In this document: positions 9,019 to 17,883 of the stretch, in pieces
Numbering within the stretch: the first letter of the stretch is position 1
Layout of the letters: every line of letters begins with the position of its first letter
Origin: Erythrobacteraceae bacterium
GTDB taxonomy: Bacteria; Pseudomonadota; Alphaproteobacteria; Sphingomonadales; Sphingomonadaceae
Assembly (NCBI GenBank): GCA_002706445.1
Contig: PALE01000055.1
Coordinates: 22,659-86,658 of the forward strand
Direction of reading: 5' to 3'
DNA length: 64,000 nt
Notes under the pieces: generated by a model
Databases searched by the model: none
The model's input: the letters and a program-made list of their open reading frames with translations, nothing else
Told to the model about the DNA's origin: nothing
Made by a program: the position numbers and the translations under genes

Positions 9019-9621
9019 CACTTCGTATTTGAACCCCATCTCGATCACGAAGTTGATCATGGTGAAGATCAGCCCGGTGGTGAAGATCCGGTAGGCAAGG
9101 CCGAGGAACCGGTATTTCTTGTTCTGCAGCACTTGCCCGTTCTGGTAGATATCATGCAGCATCATGCGGAAAACGGTTTCGTCGCTGCGCAAATCCTCGA
9201 TCAGCATATCGGTCCACTCGTCCTCGCTCATTTCGGTGTAGTGACCGAAAAACAGGAGGTTGGGCGTGATCTTCTTGGGGTTCACCTTCTTGGTCGAAGG
9301 CAGCACGGCGACCACCGCGCAGAGCGAACTGAGGAATGCAAAAGCCGCGAGGATTGTCAGCGACCACGGCATCTGTCCCGAGGTCGCCTGACTGACCGAG
9401 ATCGAGAACACGACAAAGGTCGCACCCATCAGGATCGAGGCCTTCTGGTCGGCCATGCGCGAGAGGGTGAGCCCCTGGATCTGTGCGTTGCGCACAAGGT
9501 GAATCGCGGACCCGGTCGCGTAGTCCTTGTAGACAACCGGGTTCTTGTCGCGAGGCTCTTTCAGCGCGCCTCCACTGGTCGCGCTCTGGCCTCCATGCGC
9601 CGCTGGCTCCATCGTATTCAT
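9004..9621 (-). CDS. DUF5706-like (Pycsar effector PycTM-like) membrane protein
   Basis: MNTMEP... NAQIQGLTLSRMADQKASILMGATFVVFSISVSQ (TM1), MPWSLTILAAFAFLSSLCAVVAVLP (TM2), LLFFGHYTEMSEDEWTDMLIEDL, C-terminal TM; family-type DQKAxIL motif. Confidence 0.65.
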   Translation of the reverse strand: MNTMEPAAHGGQSATSGGALKEPRDKNPVVYKDYATGSAIHLVRNAQIQGLTLSRMADQKASILMGATFVVFSISVSQATSGQMPWSLTILAAFAFLSSLCAVVAVLPSTKKVNPKKITPNLLFFGHYTEMSEDEWTDMLIEDLRSDETVFRMMLHDIYQNGQVLQNKKYRFLGLAYRIFTTGLIFTMINFVIEMGFKYEVLSFG

Positions 9622-9764
9622 AACCCCCGTCAATTGCACCACAGGTTGAAACCACTCAAACTGACAGCCAACAAGTCGCTTGACAAGCAGGGGCAAGAGC
9701 CGCTTTTCCGCCGCATTCGCGTGGCACGCGCTACGCCTGATTAAATTGAACTGGAATTTGCCGC

Positions 9765-10010
9765 ATGGACCGCGCCGAAGTCGACCAAAAAATCCGCAGC
9801 CTGATCGAACCCTTCAACAAGAAGGGCGTCGAAATCAGCGACAGCACGACCTTCGCCAATGACCTGGAATTCGACAGTCTCACGGTGATGGATTTCGTCG
9901 CCGAGATCGAAGACACATTCGACATCATCATCAGCATGAACCAGCAGGCCGAAATCGAAACCTACGGCCAGCTCGTCGATGCCGTGCACAAGCTGCAGGC
10001 CGGCTCGTGA
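9765..10010 (+). CDS. acyl carrier protein
   Basis: FANDLEFDSLTVMDFVAEIEDTFDI: DSL phosphopantetheine attachment motif. Confidence 0.93.
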   Translation: MDRAEVDQKIRSLIEPFNKKGVEISDSTTFANDLEFDSLTVMDFVAEIEDTFDIIISMNQQAEIETYGQLVDAVHKLQAGS

Positions 10011-11257
10011 GCGAAGGTATCAACCAGCCGGACCAGCCGGTCGAACCCGAGGGCGGGGCCAAGGACCTGTTCTCGAAATTCGATCCGATCATCCAGACGC
10101 GCGAAGCCCTGCTCGCCAGCGGGGTCGAAGACCCGTTCAATCTGGTGATGGAGAAAGTGCTCTCGCCGACCCGCGCGATTTGCAACGGACGCGATACGAT
10201 CCTGCTCGGCACCTACAATTACATGGGTATGACCTTCGATCCCGACGTGCTGGAAGCGGGCAAGGAAGCGCTCGAAAACTTCGGGTCGGGCACCACCGGC
10301 AGCCGCGTTCTCAATGGGACGTATCAAGGTCACAAGGAGTGCGAGGACGCGCTCAAAGAATTTTACGACATGGACCACGCGATGGTCTTCTCGACCGGCT
10401 ACCAGGCCAACCTCGGGATCATTTCCACCATCGCGGGCAAGGGCGATTACATCGTCCTCGACATCGACAGCCATGCCTCGATCTATGACGGCTGCGCGAT
10501 GGGGCGTGCCGAGATCGTGCCGTTCAAGCACAATGACATCGAAGCGATGGAAAAGCGCCTCAAGCGCATTCCCGAGGGCGCCGGCATTCTGGTGGTGCTC
10601 GAAGGCGTTTATTCGATGCTGGGCGATATTGCCCCGCTCAAGGAAATGGTCGCGGTCGCCAAGAAATACGGCGCGATGGTGCTGGTCGATGAAGCGCACT
10701 CGATGGGCTTTATCGGGGAGCACGGACGCGGCGTGGTCGAAGCGCAGGGCGTGATTGACGACGTTGATTTCATCATCGGCACTTTCTCGAAGAGCGTCGG
10801 GACCGTCGGCGGCTTCTGCGTCTCCAACCATCCCAAGTTCGAAATCATGCGGCTCGTGTGCCGTCCCTATGTCTTCACCGCCAGCCTTCCGCCCAGCGTG
10901 GTGGCAACTGCGGCGACTTCGATCCGCAAGCTGATGCACGGCGCGAATAAGCGCGCGCATCTGTGGGAGAATTCGAAGCGTCTGCACAGCGGCCTTACCG
11001 CGATGGGCTTCCAGCTCGGCACCACCGAGCCGCAGAGCGCGATTGTCGCGGTAATCATGCCCGATCTCGAACGGGGTGCCGCTATGTGGGAAGCGCTGCT
11101 CAAGGAAGGGCTCTACGTGAACCTTGCGCGCCCGCCTGCAACGCCTGCCAATATGACGCTGCTGCGCTGCTCGCTTTGCGCCGAACATTCCGCAGAAGAG
11201 GTCGAGACGATCCTCGGCATGTTCGAACGCGCGGGCAAAGCCGTCGGGATTATCTGA
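10007..11257 (+). CDS. spt: serine palmitoyltransferase (alpha-oxoamine synthase family)
   Basis: GTG start overlapping the ACP stop; TTGSRVLNGTYQGHKECEDALKEFYDMDHAMVFSTGYQANLG, VLVDEAHSMGFIGEHGRGVVE, GTFSKSVGTVGGFC; adjacent ACP matches bacterial Spt context. Confidence 0.92.
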   Translation: MSEGINQPDQPVEPEGGAKDLFSKFDPIIQTREALLASGVEDPFNLVMEKVLSPTRAICNGRDTILLGTYNYMGMTFDPDVLEAGKEALENFGSGTTGSRVLNGTYQGHKECEDALKEFYDMDHAMVFSTGYQANLGIISTIAGKGDYIVLDIDSHASIYDGCAMGRAEIVPFKHNDIEAMEKRLKRIPEGAGILVVLEGVYSMLGDIAPLKEMVAVAKKYGAMVLVDEAHSMGFIGEHGRGVVEAQGVIDDVDFIIGTFSKSVGTVGGFCVSNHPKFEIMRLVCRPYVFTASLPPSVVATAATSIRKLMHGANKRAHLWENSKRLHSGLTAMGFQLGTTEPQSAIVAVIMPDLERGAAMWEALLKEGLYVNLARPPATPANMTLLRCSLCAEHSAEEVETILGMFERAGKAVGII

Positions 11258-11261
11258 GCTC

Positions 11262-12056
11262 GTGAGTGAGCCGATTCTTGTCAGCCGGGAGGGCGCGGTC
11301 GAGACGGTCACGCTCAACCGGCCGGACAAGTTCAACGCGATGGACGAAGCGCTGATCTTCGCGCTGCAGGACTATTTTCGCGGGCTTCACGACCGGCTCG
11401 ATATTCGCATCGTGATCCTGAAAGGCGCAGGAAAGCACTTCTGCGCCGGGCTCGATCTGGGCGGCTGGTCGCGCGACGAGAATGCGGGTGCTATCCATCA
11501 CACCTGGCGCACCCAGCGCAGCATTGCGACCGTGATGCAGCTGATGCGCTCCTGTCCGCAGCCGATCATCGCGCTTGCGCAAGGCGCGGCCTGCGGCGGC
11601 GGGCTTTCGCTGTTGCTGTCGAGCGACATACGCTTTTGCGCGCCCGACTTCCGCATGAATGCGGCCTATATCAAGATCGGTCTGGGTGGTTGCGATATGG
11701 GGTCGAGTTATTTCCTACCGCGCCTCGTGGGCTCTTCGCTCGCGAGCGAGATGATCCTCACCGGGCGCTTCATCGCAGCAGATCGCGCGCTATCATCCGG
11801 CTTTGTCAGCGGTGTTGTGGAGCCAGAGGCGCTGGACGAGGCAGCACAGGAGATTGTCGCCGATATGCTGCTGACCGCACCGATGGGCCTGCGGCTCAGC
11901 AAGGATGCGCTCAACCGCAATATTGACGCGCCAGGGTTCGAGGCAGCGCTCGCGATCGAGGATCGCCAGCAGGTGATGCTCGCCCAGACGGCCGACGCCG
12001 CCGAAGCGCAGCGCGCATTTCTCGAAAAGCGGCCGCCGCAGTTCGGCGACCGTTAG
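11262..12056 (+). CDS. enoyl-CoA hydratase/isomerase family protein
   Basis: VETVTLNRPDKFNAMDE, GAGKHFCAGLDLGGWS, ALAQGAACGGGLSLLLSSDIRFCAPD. Confidence 0.92.
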   Translation: MSEPILVSREGAVETVTLNRPDKFNAMDEALIFALQDYFRGLHDRLDIRIVILKGAGKHFCAGLDLGGWSRDENAGAIHHTWRTQRSIATVMQLMRSCPQPIIALAQGAACGGGLSLLLSSDIRFCAPDFRMNAAYIKIGLGGCDMGSSYFLPRLVGSSLASEMILTGRFIAADRALSSGFVSGVVEPEALDEAAQEIVADMLLTAPMGLRLSKDALNRNIDAPGFEAALAIEDRQQVMLAQTADAAEAQRAFLEKRPPQFGDR

Positions 12057-12107
12057 GTCGGGTGGGAAGGGCCGCCGGGCTTCTCCACTCCCGACAACCC
12101 CTCACTT

Positions 12108-12941
12108 TCAGGCAGCCTCTCCTGCTGCCGGTTCAATCACGTCCTTTTGTTCGGGGAACACAGGCCACATCAGCTGCTGGCCGAGGCTGGCAGGCGCAAG
12201 GTTCTCCACCCCGTAACTGGTCGGATACTGGCGGGTGATCTTGGCCGTGCCAAACAGCACGTCCCAGAAGAACAGCAGATTTCCGAAGTTCCCCTTGTAG
12301 TTCACAGCCGGATCGTCGGCGTGGCGTCCGTGGTGCGCATGGTGCGTCGCCGGGGTCGAGATAGTGCGCTCCACCAGCCACATGACGGGCGAAAGCCACT
12401 TGATGCGGTAGAGCGGGCGGTCCCATGCCACAACGCTGTGCGCGCCGATGATCACCGCCATTTTGACCACCAGATAGCCTGCATAGACCCAGCCTAGACC
12501 GAGATAGATGAGCGCGCCCGAAAGCCACAGGCCCGGCATCATCGCGTAGTAGAACAGGTTGTTGCGATAAACGAGGCGCACCGACATGTAGCGCGCGTTA
12601 TGGTGTGCGCGGTGCAGGTTGTAGAGCCACGAAAAACTGTGGCTTGCGCGGTGCCACCAATATTGCGTCATATCGTCGAGCACGAGGAACAGCGCGATCG
12701 CGGCAAGCACCGGTATGTCGGTCAGCGCGCCCGCCCATTGCGGGGCGACCAGAGCCATCAGGCCTGCCGACAGGAACAGGATCATCGGCTGGGTGAAGAT
12801 TGTCAGCGCCGCCATGCTGACGATCTCCACAATCCCGTCGTCACGGGTCTGCTCGGATTTCGAGAACAATTGCGTTCGCCAGAGTTCGAGCAAGCCGAAA
12901 CCGGCAAAGATTGCCAGAATGACGATGGAATAAGTCTGCAT
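12108..12941 (-). CDS. sterol desaturase / fatty acid hydroxylase family protein
   Basis: His-box motifs WWHRASHSFSWLYNLHRAHHNARYMSV and HHAHHGRHADDPAVNYKGNFGNLLFFWDVLFGTA. Confidence 0.9.
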   Translation of the reverse strand: MQTYSIVILAIFAGFGLLELWRTQLFSKSEQTRDDGIVEIVSMAALTIFTQPMILFLSAGLMALVAPQWAGALTDIPVLAAIALFLVLDDMTQYWWHRASHSFSWLYNLHRAHHNARYMSVRLVYRNNLFYYAMMPGLWLSGALIYLGLGWVYAGYLVVKMAVIIGAHSVVAWDRPLYRIKWLSPVMWLVERTISTPATHHAHHGRHADDPAVNYKGNFGNLLFFWDVLFGTAKITRQYPTSYGVENLAPASLGQQLMWPVFPEQKDVIEPAAGEAA

Positions 12942-12991
12942 GGTCCCTCTCCTTTGACGGGAGTGGGCTTAGGGCCTATCCGCGATGCAGA

Positions 12992-13672
12992 ATGTCAGAT
13001 ATTTTACAATCTGGACAAAGGTCCCTTGCGGCGCCGCCGCTGTTCTCGGCTCTGCCGTCCGAGGTGCAGGAGCAGCTCAGGCAAGGCGGGGTGCCACGCC
13101 GCTTCGAGCAGGGCCAGATGATCCACCAGCGCGGTGAGGATCCAGATGGGTTCTGGTTGATCGAAAGCGGTTCGGTCGCGGTCGGACAATATCTGGCAAG
13201 CGGCGATTTTCGAGGCGTCGCGCTTCTCGGCAGGGGCGATAGCTGGGGCGAACTCGCGCTGTTCGCCGCCCGCCCGCGCGTTGTCGACGCGGTTGCGAGA
13301 ACCGCTTGCGAACTGCGATACATTCGCGCCAGCCACTTCGAGGCAGCACTGCGAGCCGATCCGGCCTCGATGCGAAGCATGCTCGGTGCGATCTCGCGGC
13401 AATTGCACGAAACGCTCGAGGTTGTCGCAGCGATCCGTCGCGGTTCCGCCAATGCCCGCATCGCGGGCCTGTTGGTGACCTTGTGCGACAGCGCCGATGG
13501 CGAAAAACGCATCGCGATCACACAGCACGAACTGGGCGAATTGCTCGGGCTCACACGCGCTTCTGTCAATGCGGCGCTGCGGGCTTTCGAGGCAGGCGGG
13601 TTGGTGAAGCGGTCATATGGAGCGGTTGAAATCAGGGACCGCGAAGGCTTGGCACTGAAAGCGCATGCCTGA
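12992..13672 (+). CDS. Crp/Fnr family transcriptional regulator
   Basis: Cyclic-nucleotide-binding-like N-terminus plus HTH (ITQHELGELLGLTRASVNAALRAFEAGGLVKRSYGAVEIRDREGL). Confidence 0.9.
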   Translation: MSDILQSGQRSLAAPPLFSALPSEVQEQLRQGGVPRRFEQGQMIHQRGEDPDGFWLIESGSVAVGQYLASGDFRGVALLGRGDSWGELALFAARPRVVDAVARTACELRYIRASHFEAALRADPASMRSMLGAISRQLHETLEVVAAIRRGSANARIAGLLVTLCDSADGEKRIAITQHELGELLGLTRASVNAALRAFEAGGLVKRSYGAVEIRDREGLALKAHA

Positions 13673-13679
13673 ATACCAT

Positions 13680-13711
13680 TTTGGTTCATTAACCCGAATA
13701 GACGAACCAAA
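13680..13711. repeat. 8-bp inverted repeat TTTGGTTC / GAACCAAA between convergent genes
   Basis: TTTGGTTC 13680-13687 and GAACCAAA 13704-13711; possible weak bidirectional terminator. Confidence 0.4.
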
Positions 13712-13725
13712 TTGAGCGCGGTCTG

Positions 13726-14418
13726 TTATCCGCCCGAGGCCCGCACATCAGTCGCCAGGTCGCATGCATGGGTTGCTCCTGCGCTGTCATCGCTGCCCGC
13801 CAACTGCGTAAAGGCGATGAAACCGCCGACGACCAGCACGACAAAGGCAGTCGTCACCCATCCCAGGTATTTGTCGATAACCCGCTTGATCGGTGCACCG
13901 AAGACCTGAAACAGCACGCCCACCACCATGAAGATCAACGCCCGTCCTGCGAGTGCTGCAATGGTGAAGGTGAGGAGATTCATCTCGATAAAGCCTGCGG
14001 TAATCGTCATCAGCTTGAACGGAACCGGGGTTCCGGCAGCGAAGAACACTGCCAGCGCGCCCTGTTCGCGGATGTAGCAGGCCGCGACGGGGAAACTTTC
14101 GCTGAGACCCAGGGCGCCGATCATCCACGCGCCCACGGCTTCGTAAAGGAAGTAGCCGATCGCATATCCGAACAGGCCGCCGATCACCGATGCCACGGTC
14201 GCCACCGCCGCAAAACGGATCGCCTTCTTCGGTTCTGCAAGGCACATCAGGCCGAGCAGCGGGTGCGGCGGGATCGGGAAGAAGCTCGATTCGATGAAGC
14301 AGAAAAAGGCGAGCCACCACACCGCCTTGGGGTGCGCGGCTTTCGCCATAGTCCAGTCGTAAAGTCCGCGTAGCCAGGTCACGTGATAGAGCCCTCGATC
14401 CCGAGTGTTGCGGGGCAT
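13726..14418 (-). CDS. YqaA/DedA-like (SNARE-associated) membrane protein
   Basis: KAVWWLAFFCFIESSFFPIPPHPLLGLMCLAEPKKAIRFAAVATVASVIGGLFGYAIGYFLYE...AVFFAAGTPVPFKLMTITAGF. Confidence 0.85.
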   Translation of the reverse strand: MPRNTRDRGLYHVTWLRGLYDWTMAKAAHPKAVWWLAFFCFIESSFFPIPPHPLLGLMCLAEPKKAIRFAAVATVASVIGGLFGYAIGYFLYEAVGAWMIGALGLSESFPVAACYIREQGALAVFFAAGTPVPFKLMTITAGFIEMNLLTFTIAALAGRALIFMVVGVLFQVFGAPIKRVIDKYLGWVTTAFVVLVVGGFIAFTQLAGSDDSAGATHACDLATDVRASGG

Positions 14419-14468
14419 TACGGCACCACAGTAGCCCTTGCAAGCAATGGCACGCGACCCGGTCTCGT

Positions 14469-14518
14469 ATAACCTTATTGGTTATTTTTCTTGACATCGT
14501 GACGCTCTTTGGTTAGAG
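14469..14518 (+). promoter_or_regulatory. candidate GTA promoter/operator: palindrome ATAACC-TTATT-GGTTAT followed by TTGACA -35-like box
   Basis: Inverted repeat 14469-14485, TTGACA 14491-14496, poor -10 candidate (TTAGAG) 16 nt later; lies upstream of terminase small subunit. Confidence 0.45.
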
Positions 14519-14545
14519 GAAGGCAACATCGAGAAATTGTGATTC

Positions 14546-14582
14546 GGGCGGCCTTCCCATTGGAAGTGTCGCCCTTTCTTTT
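14546..14582 (+). terminator. terminator/attenuator-like hairpin in GTA leader
   Basis: GGGCGgcCTTCC-CCATT-GGAAGtgtCGCCC-type stem followed by TTTCTTTT, between promoter candidate and terminase start. Confidence 0.45.
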
Positions 14583-14603
14583 GCCCATCTACGGAGCCCG
14601 CCT

Positions 14604-15077
14604 ATGGCCACGAGCCGCACACGCACGAAAGTAAAGCGCCAGCTCAAGGCGGGTGAGAAGGCTGGACTGAACCGCCACTGGCGCGGACTGTTCCTCGATT
14701 TGCTCGCCGAGACATCAAACGTCTCCGAAAGCGCGCGCAAAGCCGGGATCAATTCGAGCCGGGCGTACAAGGTCCGCCGCGAGGAACCCGAGTTTGCCAA
14801 AGCCTGGCTGGCCGCGCTGTACGAAGGCTACATCCACCTTGAAATGGAAGTGGTCCGCCGCTTGCGCGAAGGCGATATGGAAGCAGGCACTTCGGGCAAA
14901 TACGATTTCGCCAATGCGATCCGCCTGCTCGCCGCCCACCGCGACAGCGCAGCGCAGGCGCAGGCTCAACAGCGCAACGTCAGCGCTGCCGAAGTGCGCG
15001 CCTCGATCGACCGCAAGGTCGAAGCCATCCGCGCACAGGTGCTCCGCGAAAGGCAACGCAGCGGACAATCGAAGTGA
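14604..15077 (+). CDS. GTA terminase small subunit-like protein (g1-like)
   Basis: HTH-like LAETSNVSESARKAGINSSRAYKVRREEPEFAKAWLAALYEGY; overlaps the large terminase start. Confidence 0.75.
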   Translation: MATSRTRTKVKRQLKAGEKAGLNRHWRGLFLDLLAETSNVSESARKAGINSSRAYKVRREEPEFAKAWLAALYEGYIHLEMEVVRRLREGDMEAGTSGKYDFANAIRLLAAHRDSAAQAQAQQRNVSAAEVRASIDRKVEAIRAQVLRERQRSGQSK

Positions 15078-16399
15078 AGCAAAGCTTCGATTGGCTCCTC
15101 CACGAAGAGCCTGAGGTGCAGGAAAGGTTTGTCAGGTCACTCAACCAGATCGAGCGCGACGAATATGCCTATCATTGGTCGCTGCAGGCCCGCAAAGCGC
15201 AGCTGCCGCCGCCCGGTTCGTGGCGCAACTGGCTCATCATGGCCGGACGCGGCTTTGGCAAGACCCGCGCCGGTGCAGAATGGGTTCGCATGGTGGCCGA
15301 AAACAACGCCAATGCGCGCATCGCGCTCGTCACCGCATCGCTCGGCGAAGCGCGTGCAGTGATGGTAGAGGGGGAGAGCGGATTGCTTGCCTGCTCCCCG
15401 CCTGAGGAACGCCCTGTGTTCGAGGCCTCCTTGCGGCGTGTGCGCTACCCCAACGGGGCGACCGCGCAGCTCTATTCGGCGGCCGAACCCGAAACTTTGC
15501 GCGGGCCGCAGCACAGTCACGCATGGTGCGACGAGATCGGCAAATGGCCGCTTTCGCACAACCGCGCGACGCGGACTTGGGACAATCTTTTGATGGGCCT
15601 GCGATTGGGCGACGATCCGCGCATCGCGGTGACCACAACCCCGCGCGCCGTGCCGCTGGTGCAGCGCCTGCTCGATGCAAGCACAGCGTGCGGTACCGTC
15701 GTCACCCACGGGTCGACACACGATAATGCGGCGAACCTGCCGGAGAAGTTTCTAGAAGCCATCGAAGCGGAATTTGCAGGCACACAGCTCGCCCGGCAGG
15801 AAATCGCCGGCGAGATGATCGCCGATATCGAAGGCGCCTTGTGGACCAGAGCCATGCTTGAGGCAGCCCGCGAACGGCAACCGCAAGCCGCGCACACGAG
15901 GGTCGTAGTCGCAGTCGATCCGCCTGCCTCCGCGAACGGCGATGAGTGCGGCATCGTGGTCGCCGCTCTTTGCGACGACGGTGTGGCGCGGCTGCTGGCC
16001 GATTGTTCGCTCGGCGGAGCGCAGCCCGACCAATGGGCCAAGGCTGTCGCTTCGGCTGCCGAACAATGGGAAGCCGACCGCGTCGTCGCCGAAGCCAATC
16101 AGGGCGGGGCGATGGTGGCGAGCGTTTTGCGCGCCGCCGACAACCGCCTGCCGATCAAGCTGGTCCATGCCTCCAGAGGCAAGGTCGCGCGCGCCGAACC
16201 GGTCGCTGCGCTCTACGCCGCAGGGCGGGTGCGGCATTGCGGCCTGTTCGCGCAGCTCGAAGACCAGCTGTGCGGATTGTTGGTGGGCGGTGAATACGCT
16301 GGCCCCGGACGGTCCCCCGACCGCGCCGATGCGCTGGTCTGGGCACTGACCGAACTGATGCTTGGCCGCACCGCCAATCCGAGCGTGCGCTCGATCTGA
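15074..16399 (+). CDS. GTA/phage terminase large subunit (g2)
   Basis: WLIMAGRGFGKTRAGAEWVR Walker A; VVVAVDPPASANGDECGIVVAAL nuclease region; DRADALVWALTELML. Confidence 0.95.
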   Translation: MKQSFDWLLHEEPEVQERFVRSLNQIERDEYAYHWSLQARKAQLPPPGSWRNWLIMAGRGFGKTRAGAEWVRMVAENNANARIALVTASLGEARAVMVEGESGLLACSPPEERPVFEASLRRVRYPNGATAQLYSAAEPETLRGPQHSHAWCDEIGKWPLSHNRATRTWDNLLMGLRLGDDPRIAVTTTPRAVPLVQRLLDASTACGTVVTHGSTHDNAANLPEKFLEAIEAEFAGTQLARQEIAGEMIADIEGALWTRAMLEAARERQPQAAHTRVVVAVDPPASANGDECGIVVAALCDDGVARLLADCSLGGAQPDQWAKAVASAAEQWEADRVVAEANQGGAMVASVLRAADNRLPIKLVHASRGKVARAEPVAALYAAGRVRHCGLFAQLEDQLCGLLVGGEYAGPGRSPDRADALVWALTELMLGRTANPSVRSI

Positions 16400-16423
16400 C
16401 GCGATCAAACCAAAGGAATTACG

Positions 16424-17581
16424 ATGACATTCCTCGACACCCTGTTCTCCGCCTTCAAGGGCGGGGGCAGCCAGCCTGTGCCGCTTTCGCCCGCAACAAT
16501 GCATGGCTGGATGCCCGCCTTTGCCGACGCGGGCGGCGGGCGACCCTACCAATATGAACGCGCCGTGCGCGAAGGGTTCCTCTCGAACCCCATCGCACAA
16601 CGCGCGGTGCGGATCGTCGCCGAGGGCGTGGGGCAGGTTCCCATCGCACCGAGTGATGACGCGCTCATTGCGCTGGTGCGGGCGACAAGCGCAGGACAGC
16701 CGCTGCTCGAAACGCTCGCCGCGCATCTGCTCCTTCACGGCAATGGCTATGTCCAGATCGCCAAGGATGCGAACGGGAAACCTGTCGAACTGTTCGCGCT
16801 TCGCCCGGACCGGATCAAGGTTGTGGCGGACAGCACCGGCTGGCCCTGCGCGTTCGAATATTCGGTGATCGGCGAGACCGTTACCATCCCGGTCGAAGAC
16901 GAGGACGGCTGGCCCAACATCATCCACATCAGGACCATGCACCCGCTCGACGATCACCTTGGCGCGAGCGCGCTGGCTGCGGCGCACCAAGCCGTCGCGA
17001 TCCACAATGCCGCATGCGAATGGAACCGCTCGCTGCTCGAAAACGCCGCACGCCCGTCGGGCGCATTGGTCTATGAGACAGGCGATGGCGCGGGGCTGAC
17101 CCACGACCAGTTCGAACGGCTCAAATGCGAGCTCGAAGCAGCGTTTTCGGGCTCCGCCAATGCGGGGCGCCCGATGTTGCTCGACGGAGGGCTCAAGTGG
17201 CAAAGCATGGCGATGTCGCCCGCCGACATGGATTTTGCGACGCTCAAGAGCGCTGCTGCGCGCGAAATTGCGCTCGCTTTCGGTGTTCCGCCGATGCTGC
17301 TCGGCCTGCCGGGTGACAACACCTATTCGAACTACCGAGAGGCCAATCGCGCGCTGTGGCGGCTCACCTTGCTGCCGCTCGCGCAGAAGCTGTTTGCCGC
17401 AATCAGCGAAGGCCTCGTCCCGTGGTTTGCGCAAGCCAATCTCGCGGTCGATCTCGACCAGATCACCGCGCTTTCCGAAGATCGTGAACGGCTGTGGAAG
17501 CAGGTCTCCGACGCCGAATTCCTGAGCCGCAAAGAAAAACGCCAATTGCTGGGCTTTCCGGCAGAGGAGGACAGCCAATGA
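16424..17581 (+). CDS. phage portal protein, HK97 family (g3)
   Basis: AFGVPPMLLGLPGDNTYSNYREANRALWRLTLLPLAQKLFAAI typical of HK97-type portal. Confidence 0.95.
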   Translation: MTFLDTLFSAFKGGGSQPVPLSPATMHGWMPAFADAGGGRPYQYERAVREGFLSNPIAQRAVRIVAEGVGQVPIAPSDDALIALVRATSAGQPLLETLAAHLLLHGNGYVQIAKDANGKPVELFALRPDRIKVVADSTGWPCAFEYSVIGETVTIPVEDEDGWPNIIHIRTMHPLDDHLGASALAAAHQAVAIHNAACEWNRSLLENAARPSGALVYETGDGAGLTHDQFERLKCELEAAFSGSANAGRPMLLDGGLKWQSMAMSPADMDFATLKSAAAREIALAFGVPPMLLGLPGDNTYSNYREANRALWRLTLLPLAQKLFAAISEGLVPWFAQANLAVDLDQITALSEDRERLWKQVSDAEFLSRKEKRQLLGFPAEEDSQ

Positions 17582-17883
17582 ACCCTGATGAAACACTGGC
17601 ACGGCTGATGGTGCAGGCCCGCGAGGAAGGCGCCGACCTCGTCACCTTGCGCGCGATTGTCGAGGAAAGCAGCGAGCTTGCCGCCGAACGCGTGCTCGAC
17701 CGGCTTGGCCTTGCCGATCCGGGCGCAGAGGACGATCTCGACGAATTGCGCGAACTGCTGCGCGCCTGGCGCGATGCCAAGGCGAGCGCGTGGAAAGCCT
17801 TCATCGAATGGACCGTGCGGGCGTTGCTGGCCGTGCTGCTAATCGGGATCGCGGTGCGGCTTGGCGTATGGAAGCTGATGTGA
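17578..17883 (+). CDS. small GTA-cluster membrane protein (DUF6127-like)
   Basis: ATGA overlap with portal; MNPDETLARLMVQAREEGADLVTLRAIVEESSELAAERVLDRLGLAD... with C-terminal TM helix; located between portal and protease. Confidence 0.7.
   Translation: MNPDETLARLMVQAREEGADLVTLRAIVEESSELAAERVLDRLGLADPGAEDDLDELRELLRAWRDAKASAWKAFIEWTVRALLAVLLIGIAVRLGVWKLM

Noticed and set aside
15752-17602. 616-aa minus-strand ORF antisense to terminase/portal
   Set aside because: High-GC shadow ORF; sense frames encode recognisable terminase and portal, and the antisense translation shows no coherent domain.
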